NCBI RefSeq assembly: GCF_900176435.1
Contig: NZ_FWYE01000001.1
Coordinates: 124,001 to 188,000, forward strand
DNA length: 64,000 nt
DNA from: Picrophilus oshimae DSM 9789
GTDB taxonomy: Archaea > Thermoplasmatota > Thermoplasmata > Thermoplasmatales > Thermoplasmataceae
Reading direction: 5' to 3'
Made by a program: the position numbers and the translations under genes. Of this stretch, positions 9,363-17,554 are shown piece by piece. The notes under the pieces were generated by a model. That model was not told the DNA's origin. It saw nothing but the letters and a program-made list of their open reading frames with translations, and ran no database searches. Position 1 is the first letter of the stretch. Each line of letters begins with the position of its first letter.

Positions 9363-9967
9363 ATATATGGTTTTTGAAGGGTATAAAATCCGGTATAAAA
9401 ACAGAGGATATATACAAAAGTGAATACAAACCACAGTGGTCAACTGAAATAACAGGCTCCGGGGATGTTAAATGCCCGACAAATGCAATATCAAACAATA
9501 CCTGGGATAGCAGAAGATGCATATACTGCAGGCGGTGCTATCCTGAATATAACATAAATGGAAACGATGATATATCTATAATATCAGGAAGCATAGATAA
9601 AAAATTTAGGAAATCGCTTAACATATACAGCATAGATTCAGGAACCTGCGGTGCATGCAATTCAGAGCTATTTTCAATATCAATACCTGAATACGATCTG
9701 ACAAGGTATCATATATTCTTTACAAACACACCAAGGCATGCCGATGCAATAATATTATCAGGAATATACAATGAATCCATGAAGGATGTAATAGATAATG
9801 CATTAGGTGCAATGCCAAAACCAGGGTACCTGATACTGCTTGGTGCCTGCGCCCTATCAGGAGGCATTATTGGTTCCGGGCATGAGATAAAAGCAGTGCT
9901 TGAAATACCAGGATGCCCGCCGAATCCATATACAATATTAAAGGGTCTTAGGAGGCTCATGCTATGA
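9359..9967 (+). CDS. Hydrogenase small-subunit homologue with half-ferredoxin, HyfI/NuoB type
   Basis: 202 residues. The C-terminal two thirds is a NuoB/HyfI domain with all four ligands of the proximal [4Fe-4S] cluster (equivalent to N2): Cys97 and Cys100 (TCGACNSE), Cys164 (LGACALSGG) and Cys186 (PGCPPNP). In front is a short segment with Cys39 (KCPTNAI) and Cys54-x2-Cys57-x2-Cys60 (CIYCRRC). That is the cluster-II half of a two-cluster ferredoxin, normally found in the separate HyfH/NuoI subunit. The protein can thus carry two clusters in series. It overlaps both neighbouring genes by four bases (ATGA). Confidence 0.86.
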   Translation: MNIWFLKGIKSGIKTEDIYKSEYKPQWSTEITGSGDVKCPTNAISNNTWDSRRCIYCRRCYPEYNINGNDDISIISGSIDKKFRKSLNIYSIDSGTCGACNSELFSISIPEYDLTRYHIFFTNTPRHADAIILSGIYNESMKDVIDNALGAMPKPGYLILLGACALSGGIIGSGHEIKAVLEIPGCPPNPYTILKGLRRLML

Positions 9968-11679
9968 TGTACATAATTTTATTTTTCATCATTGCGGCGC
10001 TGATCTCATTTATATTTAAAAGGACCGGATACATAATTTCAGTGATATCATCATTTTTATTGATAATATATGGCATAATAAATTTTTCATACCTGCACTT
10101 TTTTTACATAATATCAGGAACTGTCTGGGCACTGTCATCATGGTATTCAATATCATACGATGATGAAAAAGGGTATTTATCGATACTATACAATATTTCA
10201 ATACTTGGCATGGTCACGGTCCTAATATCAAATAATTATTTAATGTTCCTTGCAGGCTGGGAAACCATGTCCATTTCAGGCTATTTAATAATAGCATTAT
10301 ACAGCAATAAAAGCTATCCTGCATTTGTTTTTTCTGCGTTCAGCGAGATCAGCACCGTTCTTATAATAACAGGATTTGCATACGCCTATTATATCACGGG
10401 CACATTCAACTTCGTTATAATAAAATCAATTGTTCCATTGATAATGGTTTCATTTGGTTTTATGACAAAGATGGGCATGTTCCCTTTTATGATCAGCGAA
10501 TGGCTGCCCATAGGTCATGGCAATGCACCTGCAAACGCCTCCATAATACTAAGTGCAACCATGACGTTAATGGGTGTCTATGGAATCCTAAAAATGGCCA
10601 TGTTAAGTCCGTATAATATCTACCTTGGATACATATTAATGCTAATAGGCGCATTTACAGTGCTCTTTGCAGGTTTATATTCATACCTCTCAGACCACGT
10701 AAAGTCACTACCGGCATTCAGCACTGTTGAAAACAACGGGGGCATACTTGTGGCCCTTGGACTTTACATATCAGTAGATGATTCATTGATAAGGATCTTC
10801 TTCCTATCCACGGTTCTTGTCTTCTCAATGGCACATTCACTTGCAAAGACTGGTATATTCATGGTAAGCGGCAATGTTTCATCCAGGACGCATGAGTATT
10901 TATTTAACATAGAGGATAAAAAGAGCAGCATGACCTATATCGGGGCGGTAATCCTTGGAGCATCATTATCAGGATTGTATCCAACCATAGGAGGCGTGGC
11001 CACATGGATGCTCCTGGAATCATTATTTATGAATGCAATATATTCTGTTTATGGCGTTTATTCGATAATTATAGGTGCAATGATAGCACTTGGAGAGGGT
11101 CTTGTATCTGCTGCATATATAAAATACATAACGTTCTCACAGCTCTTCAGGAAAAAGGGCAGGGTAAAAATCAAAGAGCAACCGGTTATAATAACAGGCG
11201 CCCTTGTGATTATACTAAGCCTGCTCAGTGTTTTAATAATAAACAGGAATTTTATATCTGGATTTGAATCGATAGGCATAGCCAATAGTTTTTTAATAGA
11301 GTCAAGGTATAGCTCTGGTGACTTTGGCCTCATAGCGCCGGCTTATGCCATTGCAATAATAGCGATCTCATTTTTATTATCTTTAATAATATTCAAAAAG
11401 CCCAGAATAAGATATAATATTCCATGGAACAATGGATTATCATACTTTGAAAGATACAATTCCATAGCATTTACATCAAACATAAAGGCAATGCTGAGTA
11501 AATTAATAACTGAAAAAATAGATGTTTTCTGGGAGGTTATGATTTTAATATCTGTTGAATACAGGAAGTTTGCAAAAAAATTATTATATAAAATAATGTC
11601 CAGTTCAATGTCAATTTACATGCTTTACATGGTTCTCGGGCTTTTCTTTGCAATAATCTTTGTCTATATTTTTTATTAG
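9964..11679 (+). CDS. Hydrogenase-4-like antiporter subunit, HyfB/NuoL type
   Basis: 571 residues and about 15 helices. It has the proton-channel signatures of NuoL/HyfB: Glu100 in LAGWETMSISGY, Lys169 in FMTKMGMFPFMISEWLPIGHGNAPANAS, and a later lysine in AHSLAKTGIFMVSGNVSS. The C-terminal part (about 460 on) carries an amphipathic segment and a last helix, as in NuoL-type subunits. It is the second antiporter module of the complex and the last gene of the operon. The convergent hemerythrin-like gene ends right at its 3' end. Confidence 0.9.
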   Translation: MMYIILFFIIAALISFIFKRTGYIISVISSFLLIIYGIINFSYLHFFYIISGTVWALSSWYSISYDDEKGYLSILYNISILGMVTVLISNNYLMFLAGWETMSISGYLIIALYSNKSYPAFVFSAFSEISTVLIITGFAYAYYITGTFNFVIIKSIVPLIMVSFGFMTKMGMFPFMISEWLPIGHGNAPANASIILSATMTLMGVYGILKMAMLSPYNIYLGYILMLIGAFTVLFAGLYSYLSDHVKSLPAFSTVENNGGILVALGLYISVDDSLIRIFFLSTVLVFSMAHSLAKTGIFMVSGNVSSRTHEYLFNIEDKKSSMTYIGAVILGASLSGLYPTIGGVATWMLLESLFMNAIYSVYGVYSIIIGAMIALGEGLVSAAYIKYITFSQLFRKKGRVKIKEQPVIITGALVIILSLLSVLIINRNFISGFESIGIANSFLIESRYSSGDFGLIAPAYAIAIIAISFLLSLIIFKKPRIRYNIPWNNGLSYFERYNSIAFTSNIKAMLSKLITEKIDVFWEVMILISVEYRKFAKKLLYKIMSSSMSIYMLYMVLGLFFAIIFVYIFY

Positions 11680-12108
11680 TTATTTTCTTAGTTTAACACA
11701 GACCCAGTTTTCAGGCACAGTGTATTCCTCAAGTTTTATTGAATCGTCGTTGCCAAATGCCGGGTAGACATAATCCTCTTCCTGCTTATTATGTGCCCTT
11801 AATATGCTTATAATCTCATTTATGTATTTTTTATTATGTGCATCATTTATATTCCTGTCTATTCGATCCATGAGCATCCATATTGATGCATGCTCCATCT
11901 CCAGGCCTGATATTCTTGCAGGTTCAACTCCAAGCTTCAATGCCCGCGGAAACATTACCTCCTCCTCAACGTATATATGCCTTTTAAGTCCTTTCTCTAT
12001 CTCGCTGTATAAATTAACATCAGGGTTATTTTCCATGGATTCCAAAAGTTTTGACAGCATCTCATCAACGATTACATGGTCATTCTTCATCTCTGATTCG
12101 GTGTCCAT
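11680..12108 (-). CDS. Hemerythrin-like HHE domain protein
   Basis: 142 residues, all-helical. The repeated H-x-x-x-E pattern of the HHE cation-binding domain is complete: His11, His44 with Glu48 (RHIYVEEEVMFP), His73 (MEHASIW) and His106 with Glu110/111 (RAHNKQEEDYVYP). A non-haem di-iron site for O2, NO or peroxide sensing or protection is expected from the family. I use the ATG at 12108; the frame also allows a TTG six bases earlier. A TATA-like element lies at 12125-12136. It converges with the hydrogenase-4-like operon and abuts its last gene with no spacer. Confidence 0.85.
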   Translation of the reverse strand: MDTESEMKNDHVIVDEMLSKLLESMENNPDVNLYSEIEKGLKRHIYVEEEVMFPRALKLGVEPARISGLEMEHASIWMLMDRIDRNINDAHNKKYINEIISILRAHNKQEEDYVYPAFGNDDSIKLEEYTVPENWVCVKLRK

Positions 12109-12738
12109 GATCAAAAATTTTGCTATTTTATATAAATTTTTATTAAGAATATTAAGAAAAATTAACTTTCCAGGGCCATGATGATCATTTATAAAGATAT
12201 TAAAAGATACATCAATAAAAATACCTTATATTATATCCATGCGATCTTGGTTATTACATTTATGATCTTCATGAATTATGCATTTTAAATGGCCGGGATC
12301 TTTTCTTAGTAACATTGATATACATTGAATTTTTTAAATTCCATGTAATTATCATAAAATTTTTTACAGGTTTACCAGGCCTTATTATTTCAAATTATAA
12401 ATCTTTATGATTGTTCATTTACATTTAATAATTTAAATATTAAGGTATTACAGCATTATTTTAATCTGCTTTTATCATGACATTTGGAATGTTCTTTAAA
12501 ATTAGTTTGCGTTAATTTACATATGTTAATGATTATTGATATCTTAAATTAACGTCAATAAAAGAATATATAATATTTTTTTATGGATTTTTTACAACAT
12601 TAATTTTTAAGGTTTTCCAATGAAACATAAATATAATTATCATGTAAATTATGAATTTCTGATCATTTTTTATGGAATTTTTTACGGTTATTAACGAAAC
12701 AGACATAGACAAAATATAAATAGATGTTATATAATATA
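12109..12738. other. Long AT-rich spacer, possible 36-residue ORF
   Basis: This holds the promoter of the hemerythrin-like gene (TATA-like ATTTTATATAAA at 12125-12136) and that of the small RHH gene (12713-12722). Between them I see only AT-rich sequence. An ATG at 12178 opens a 36-codon frame to 12288 on the plus strand with one hydrophobic stretch (YYIHAILVITFMIFMNYAF). It has no convincing ribosome site or TATA spacing, so I do not call it a gene. No repeat or strong hairpin was noticed. Confidence 0.4.
12713..12722 (+). promoter_or_regulatory. TATA-like box of the small RHH gene
   Basis: AATATAAATA centred about 22 bases before the ATG at 12739, consistent with a leaderless transcript. 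Confidence 0.45.
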
Positions 12739-12900
12739 ATGACAATGGCAAGCATAGAGATAGATGAAAATGTTTATAAATACATATCCTCATCAGGGGA
12801 TGATGTAAGCCTTTTTGTGAATAAGATGTTAAGGAGCTACGTTGAGGCTATGCAAAGGCCTGACTTCAATGAATACACAGAACATGGAAATGGTGACTGA
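12739..12900 (+). CDS. Small ribbon-helix-helix-like protein
   Basis: 53 residues. It starts with an alternating strand MASIEIDENVYKYI followed by two predicted helices (DVSLFVNKMLRSYVEAM), the layout of a ribbon-helix-helix DNA-binding dimer such as AbrB-independent antitoxins or CopG regulators. Codon use matches the genome, and a TATA-like box sits at leaderless spacing. No toxin gene lies beside it; the convergent neighbour is eL41. Assignment rests on short patterns only. Confidence 0.55.
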   Translation: MTMASIEIDENVYKYISSSGDDVSLFVNKMLRSYVEAMQRPDFNEYTEHGNGD

Positions 12901-12937
12901 TTTTTTATTTAAATAATTTATAAAATAAAAATTAATT

Positions 12938-13045
12938 TTACTGTTTGTTTGCCTTTCTTGCCCTTTTGAGCCTTCTTATCTTTTTCTTCCTCCATTTCCA
13001 GCGCATCTTGCCTCTCTTTTTCCAGTCTCTTGAACTTCTCTTCAA
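12938..13045 (-). CDS. rpl41e: Ribosomal protein eL41
   Basis: 35 residues, about half of them Arg or Lys, with the diagnostic core GKMRWKWRKKKIRRLKRARK of L41e. It is a single basic helix in the large subunit at the subunit bridge. It starts with TTG at 13045, supported by GAGGTGA about six bases upstream; no ATG is available before the core. It is too short for most gene finders and easily missed. Confidence 0.88.
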   Translation of the reverse strand: MKRSSRDWKKRGKMRWKWRKKKIRRLKRARKANKQ

Positions 13046-13127
13046 AATGTCACCTCAGATACTCAGGTATTGTTTTTTAATATAAATATCTATAGGCATT
13101 ATAAACTGCTATAATAAAAAAACAAAT

Positions 13128-13137
13128 TTTATATTTA
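13128..13137 (+). promoter_or_regulatory. TATA-like box of the Usp gene
   Basis: TTTATATTTA centred about 24 bases before the ATG at 13156. The upstream region is shared with the divergent eL41 gene. Confidence 0.45.
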
Positions 13138-13155
13138 TCTTTATAATTTATAACC

Positions 13156-13590
13156 ATGAAGATATTAATAGCCTATGATGATACGAACGGTGCAAAGGAG
13201 GCCCTTAAATACGGCCTGAAATTTAAAAAGATCGTTGATGAGTACATCATTGTGTATGTTATTCCAGCCATAGTTGGTATAAGTGCATCCTTTGATTCCT
13301 ATGTTCCGGAAACAGTTTACCAGGGTCAGGACAAGACTGCAGATGAGATATTAAACAATGCCAGGGCCATACTTGATAATGAAAATGTGAAATACAACAT
13401 TGTAAAGATCAGATCCGAAGGTGATGAGGTTTCAAAGTTAATAGCAGATTATGCAGTCCAGAACGGTGCTGATATGATAATAACCGGTACAAGGAAGCTG
13501 CATGGCATAAGCAAGTTAATATTGGGATCCGTTAGCTCAGGAATTATAGCGCATTCAGAGATTCCTGTTCTGGTTGTTCCGCCCAGCTGA
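13156..13590 (+). CDS. Universal stress protein (UspA family)
   Basis: 144 residues, one UspA domain. It begins KILIAYDDTNGAKEAL and ends with the nucleotide-binding block GADMIITGTRKLHGISKLILGSVSSGIIAHSEIPVLVV. Within the ATP-binding pattern G-x2-G-x9-G(S/T) the second glycine is Lys, while the distal LGSVSSG is intact, so ATP binding is likely but not certain. Its role is general stress adaptation in the cytoplasm. The eS17 gene follows 37 bases downstream on the same strand. Confidence 0.88.
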   Translation: MKILIAYDDTNGAKEALKYGLKFKKIVDEYIIVYVIPAIVGISASFDSYVPETVYQGQDKTADEILNNARAILDNENVKYNIVKIRSEGDEVSKLIADYAVQNGADMIITGTRKLHGISKLILGSVSSGIIAHSEIPVLVVPPS

Positions 13591-13612
13591 TTTATATACT
13601 AAATTATAATTC

Positions 13613-13619
13613 AGGAGTG
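13613..13619 (+). promoter_or_regulatory. Ribosome binding site that fixes the TTG start of eS17
   Basis: AGGAGTG lies eight bases before the TTG at 13628. It decides the start, since no ATG exists in this frame near the conserved N-terminus. Confidence 0.6.
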
Positions 13620-13627
13620 TGATATAA

Positions 13628-13858
13628 TTGGGAAGCATAAGACCATCAAATATAAAGAGGATAGCCGAGGAGATTGTGGATAACAACCCTGGTATATTCA
13701 ATGAGGATTTCGAAAACAACAAGAAGATATTATCTGAGATGCTGAAGAATTCTGTTACAAAGAAGACAATGAATGCAATAGCGGGCTATGTAACAAGATA
13801 CATATTAAAAAAGAAGTCCAAGGAAAAAAGCGAGATGGAACAGCTTGGGCTTGCATAA
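13628..13858 (+). CDS. rps17e: Ribosomal protein eS17
   Basis: 76 residues with a TTG start. The sequence GSIRPSNIKRIAEEIVDNNPGIFNEDFENNKKIL and NAIAGYVTRYI matches eS17, a small-subunit protein found only in archaea and eukaryotes. Length is normal for the archaeal form, which lacks the eukaryotic C-terminal extension. The start is supported by a clear ribosome site at 13613. It sits behind the Usp gene and converges on the rhodanese gene, with one base between the stops. Confidence 0.92.
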   Translation: MGSIRPSNIKRIAEEIVDNNPGIFNEDFENNKKILSEMLKNSVTKKTMNAIAGYVTRYILKKKSKEKSEMEQLGLA

Positions 13859-13859
13859 A

Positions 13860-14210
13860 TTATTTTACAACAGGAAAATTTTGTTTTTTCCAGTTATCCA
13901 TGCCACCTTCGAGGTGTGCAAGATTTTTATAGCCCATTCTTGTTAACCTGTTTGCCGCAGCCCTGCTTCTATGACCTGTCTTGCATATTAATATAATCCT
14001 GGTGTTTTTTGGTATTTCCTTTTCTATATCACCCTCATGACCAAGAGGATAGTTTATTGCAGACTTTATATGACCAGAGGAATACTCATATTTTGTTCTA
14101 ACATCGATGATTATTGCATCCTTATTTTTTAATGATTCTATTACATCCTTTGGACCTAGTATTTCAAGATTTTCTGGATCCTTAAAATAATCTGTTATAA
14201 ATTCAAACAT
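13860..14210 (-). CDS. Single-domain rhodanese (sulfurtransferase)
   Basis: 116 residues, one rhodanese domain. The persulfide-forming cysteine is in the active loop CKTGHRS, and the flanking motifs IIDVRTKYEYSSGHIKSAINYPL and GYKNLAHLEGGMDNWKKQNFPV are typical. It probably moves sulfane sulfur or detoxifies sulfur species. It overlaps the upstream HemQ-like gene by one base, so the two are co-translated. With SOR elsewhere in the window, sulfur handling is a plausible context, but the direct partner is the haem protein. Confidence 0.9.
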   Translation of the reverse strand: MFEFITDYFKDPENLEILGPKDVIESLKNKDAIIIDVRTKYEYSSGHIKSAINYPLGHEGDIEKEIPKNTRIILICKTGHRSRAAANRLTRMGYKNLAHLEGGMDNWKKQNFPVVK

Positions 14211-14875
14211 TATAAAAGCAGCTCCCTTCCATTATAAATGCCAACGAAGATTGGCTCCTCCTTTATGATCCACTTCCTTGCAAGAACCTCTCTTAAATGC
14301 TCCGTTACATGGGACCATGCACTTAATGAGTCTGTTTCATACAAAACCACGAATTCCTGGTCACCAAGGCCAAAAGAGTATGTCGTGTATGATAGTATAT
14401 CCTGACCCTCCTTGTCGCTCCTGGCAGCACCTATATGCCCTGCCATGATCTTTCTTCTTTCATCGTAGTTTAAAAGGTACCATTCACGGTCCTTGCTCAT
14501 TGGATATGCTATAAAATATTTTTTTGGTTCCGTTTTTAATGTGTCCTCCAGCTTCTGGCCCTCCTTTATGTATGGCGATTCCTCATAAAGTGAGAGCATG
14601 CTGTACTGTGGATAACCATAGTTCCCTATTATTGCATTTAATCTTTCCTTTAATTTGACAATGTTCAATGGTTCATTTGATGATGCCCAGAATATAATAT
14701 CGCTATCATATCTCATTGATTTATAATATTTTACATTAATTAGATTGCCATTTTTTATATTTTCATCTATTTCTGAAATTATTGATGAATTTATATTCTG
14801 CTTTTCCTGTACTGGAAGCTGCCAGAATGATCCGTATAATTTGTAATTAAGTATATACATGTATATCATAGCCAT
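14210..14875 (-). CDS. Chlorite dismutase/HemQ-like haem protein
   Basis: 221 residues with the Cld-family core: AYPMSKDREWYLLNYDERRKIMAGHIGAARS, then YTTYSFGLGDQEFVVLYE. His147 aligns with the proximal haem ligand, and Tyr124 in YPMSK aligns with the catalytic tyrosine of coproheme decarboxylase (HemQ). The distal Gln/Arg position of characterised members appears to be a small residue, possibly Ser162 by hand alignment. That argues against chlorite dismutation. Coproheme decarboxylation or haem-peroxide chemistry is the likely role. A GTG three bases before the chosen ATG is an alternative start. It is coupled to the rhodanese gene. Confidence 0.78.
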   Translation of the reverse strand: MAMIYMYILNYKLYGSFWQLPVQEKQNINSSIISEIDENIKNGNLINVKYYKSMRYDSDIIFWASSNEPLNIVKLKERLNAIIGNYGYPQYSMLSLYEESPYIKEGQKLEDTLKTEPKKYFIAYPMSKDREWYLLNYDERRKIMAGHIGAARSDKEGQDILSYTTYSFGLGDQEFVVLYETDSLSAWSHVTEHLREVLARKWIIKEEPIFVGIYNGRELLL

Positions 14876-14913
14876 CACTTTAATAATTAATAATTCTCTT
14901 ATAAATTTATTTA

Positions 14914-15492
14914 TCAGTCAAGCCTCTGCTGGTTATTGTTTGAAACACAGTATTTCTTTAAATCATACTGCTGGAATATAAAGTTTTTTAAAAGCGATAT
15001 TAATTTTAATCGATCTATGTTCTGTGGTTCTATGAGCTGATTGCTCTTTGGTATCTTTAATCCGGCCTCGTCCAGCTTTTTTATATATTCTGATCTGTAT
15101 GATGATGTAACAATCTTATAATCCCTTGGCTGGCTGACATTGCATTTCTCAAGTTCACGCATGAATACCGGCCTGTCAAAGAGCGAGTATAAAAGCAGTA
15201 ATGCATTGTTGCCTGATTCCTCCTCGTCATCCATTCTTGCCACCTCACCAACCATTGAATATATATCCTTATCATTCCTTTTTATAATTGAATAGATCTT
15301 TGCTGGTTTAATCTCCTTTTCATTTATCATGCCCATCTCTGTTAATGCCCTTAAATAGCCTGTGAGAACCAGCCTGTGTATGTTTAGACCCTTCTTTTCA
15401 AGTGATTTCTGTATCCCTGTTATTGATTTTTCCTCGGAGCCGATATCATCGAATATAATATCCATAATCCTCTTTTCATCCAAATTATTCAT
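14914..15492 (-). CDS. Winged-helix-like protein linked to purB
   Basis: 192 residues. The N-terminal 70 or so (SITGIQKSLEKKGLNIHRLVLTGYLRALTEMGMINEKEIKPAKIYSI) have the helix pattern of a winged-helix DNA-binding domain, ending in a strand-like wing. The rest is helical without a recognised domain. It overlaps the 3' end of purB by eight bases, so it is co-expressed with it. I do not recognise the family; a regulator specific to this lineage is a guess. Confidence 0.6.
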   Translation of the reverse strand: MNNLDEKRIMDIIFDDIGSEEKSITGIQKSLEKKGLNIHRLVLTGYLRALTEMGMINEKEIKPAKIYSIIKRNDKDIYSMVGEVARMDDEEESGNNALLLLYSLFDRPVFMRELEKCNVSQPRDYKIVTSSYRSEYIKKLDEAGLKIPKSNQLIEPQNIDRLKLISLLKNFIFQQYDLKKYCVSNNNQQRLD

Positions 15493-16840
15493 CTGCGTCT
15501 TTCATCACCCTTTCCGCATTATTTATTACGTTATTACATATACTAACGGCCTGCCCTGTGAATTTAACAGGATCCATGGCAGCCTCAAGTATTTTTTCAT
15601 CAATGTATTTTAATACACCTGCTGAAATTAGAGATGATTTTAAAGATTTATTATTTTTATAGGCCTCCATAGAAGCTTTTCTTACAAATTCATGCGCCTC
15701 CTGCCTTGGCATGCCACTCAACGTTAATGCCCTCACTATACTTTCGGACATTATAAACTCATCGGATCTTGCCTTTCTAAGCATCTCCTCTTTGTTTATA
15801 TATAGATGTGAGAACACATCGTTCATGTTATATAAAACGTAATCAATAAGCACAGAGGCGTATGGTATCGTGAATCTTTCAAGAGCACTGTTTGCAAGAT
15901 CACGTTCGTGCCATATAACAGCAGCCTCGTATTCTGGTATTATTAATGACCTTATGAATCTGCACAGGCTTGATATATTCTCAGAAACTATTGGATTCCT
16001 CTTGCTTGGCATTGAGCTTGAACCAACCTGTGATCGCTCATCGAAGTATTCAGAGACCTCATTTATCTCAGGCCTTTGAAGGTTTCTTATCTCGGTTGCG
16101 AACTTTTCAAGTGATGTTGCAATATTATTTATAATTGATAAATACTCTATGTACCTGTCCCTGCAGACGATCTGCGAGGATGCAAGCTCACTTTTTATTC
16201 CAAGTATCTCGCATACCCTATTCTGTATCTCTATTGAATCCTTTCCAAGGGATGCACCGGTGCCAACAGGTCCTGATATCTTTCCGGCCACTATTCTATC
16301 CTCTGCCTCTGTTAAACGTTTTAAATGCCTGGACATTTCATCAAGGTATACAGATAATTTAAGGCCGAAGGTTATTGGGCTTGCGTGCTGCCCATGCGTT
16401 CTTCCAACCATGACCGAGTCCTTGTTCTCATCTATTAGTTTTATCAATGTTTTCATAAGATTTTTTATATCGTCTTTTATTATTTTTACTGCTGATTTTA
16501 TCTGCATTGCTGTTGCAGTATCAATAATATCATTTGATGTTACACCAAAATGAACAAAATTTTTTCCTGCGCTGCACTGCTCTGTGAGTGCCTCAACAAG
16601 TGCCATTGTATCATGATGTATTCTTGACTCTATTTCATGAACCCTTTCAATTCTCACGGAATTTGAATCGACCGCATTTTTAATGTCAAGAAAGGCATCC
16701 CTGCTAATTATATTATATTCATACTCGGCCTGTGCAAGTGCGGCCTCAACCCTTAACATAAGTCTCATCCTGTTCTCCTCAGAAAATATGTATTTTACAT
16801 TATCCCTGCCGTATCTATAATCTATTGGAGAAATAATCAT
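15485..16840 (-). CDS. purB: Adenylosuccinate lyase
   Basis: 451 residues of the fumarase/aspartase superfamily. The signature loop GSSSMPSKRNPIVSEN, the TSNDIIDTATA block and the GRTHGQHASPITFGLKL block with the catalytic histidine are all present. It acts twice in purine synthesis, splitting SAICAR and adenylosuccinate to release fumarate. It starts at the ATG at 16840, close to the conserved PIDYRYG. The divergent neighbour is a small membrane protein at 17009. Confidence 0.96.
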   Translation of the reverse strand: MIISPIDYRYGRDNVKYIFSEENRMRLMLRVEAALAQAEYEYNIISRDAFLDIKNAVDSNSVRIERVHEIESRIHHDTMALVEALTEQCSAGKNFVHFGVTSNDIIDTATAMQIKSAVKIIKDDIKNLMKTLIKLIDENKDSVMVGRTHGQHASPITFGLKLSVYLDEMSRHLKRLTEAEDRIVAGKISGPVGTGASLGKDSIEIQNRVCEILGIKSELASSQIVCRDRYIEYLSIINNIATSLEKFATEIRNLQRPEINEVSEYFDERSQVGSSSMPSKRNPIVSENISSLCRFIRSLIIPEYEAAVIWHERDLANSALERFTIPYASVLIDYVLYNMNDVFSHLYINKEEMLRKARSDEFIMSESIVRALTLSGMPRQEAHEFVRKASMEAYKNNKSLKSSLISAGVLKYIDEKILEAAMDPVKFTGQAVSICNNVINNAERVMKDADE

Positions 16841-16982
16841 GTAAGCTTATTGCAGCTATATTAAAAATTTTTTGTAATTGTTTGATATTTAATTAATACA
16901 ATCATATAATTATATAAATATTATTTTTAATACAAAATATTCCTGAACCATTAATATTTAACATTTTATTATGCATAAAATT

Positions 16983-16992
16983 AATATATATA
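16983..16992 (+). promoter_or_regulatory. TATA-like box of the small membrane protein gene
   Basis: AATATATATA centred about 22 bases before the ATG at 17009. Confidence 0.4.
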
Positions 16993-17008
16993 TTGTACAT
17001 CCTATATA

Positions 17009-17215
17009 ATGTTATCTATAAAACTCTTTAAGGTACTTATTATAATAACCATTTTAATATCATTTATTGCAACATATCTTAATCTGCAGGGCATATTGAG
17101 TTACCGGGCAAATGCATATATAACATATAATATAGGTGCCATGGTTGGGCTTGTTTTTACAATAATAAGCGTGCTTCTGGTTCTTATGCTTCCTGAAAAG
17201 AAAATTACCAAATAA
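17009..17215 (+). CDS. Small two-helix membrane protein
   Basis: 68 residues with hydrophobic segments at about 6-28 and 40-60, a short loop (LQGILSYRANAY) and a basic tail PEKKITK. It has no recognised family. The TATA-like box at leaderless spacing and genome-like codons support it as real. Confidence 0.55.
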   Translation: MLSIKLFKVLIIITILISFIATYLNLQGILSYRANAYITYNIGAMVGLVFTIISVLLVLMLPEKKITK

Positions 17216-17434
17216 AGGATTTTATAATGATTGTTATATAGCTTTATTAAAAAGTAAACAAATTTAATATTATGTTTTTCATGGATAAAGATAAACTGTA
17301 ACTATTTTATATGTTTGAACATATTAATATACAAACAGGCTTTTAACTATAAAAATATTTAATTTTCATTAATTATAAATGCTATTTTTATTGTAAAATT
17401 TGAAATTTTATGTATAAAAGTTGAGCCTTTATAA

Positions 17435-17519
17435 TGCGAGGAGTGGGATTTGAACCCACGAACCCCTTCGGGACAGGATCTTAAGTCCTGCACCTTTGGC
17501 CAAGCTTAGTTATCCTCGC
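17435..17519 (-). tRNA. tRNA-Leu (TAA)
   Basis: 85 bases, with a long variable arm as expected for leucine. The acceptor GCGAGGA pairs with TCCTCGC, and the discriminator is A. The anticodon stem CAGGA/TCCTG holds loop CTTAAGA, giving anticodon TAA for UUA codons. The T arm has GGTTCAAATCC. No intron or encoded CCA. Confidence 0.95.
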
Positions 17520-17554
17520 ATTTAGGATATTTATAAGTTATTAATAAGTTTTTT

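Noticed and set aside
12178-12288. 36-codon plus-strand frame with one hydrophobic stretch
   Set aside because: No ribosome site or TATA at a convincing distance, and AT-rich DNA often encodes such stretches. Mentioned only in the spacer entry.
16135-16553. Frames of 75 and 134 codons opposite purB
   Set aside because: Shadow frames of a conserved enzyme; they overlap each other and have low-complexity composition.
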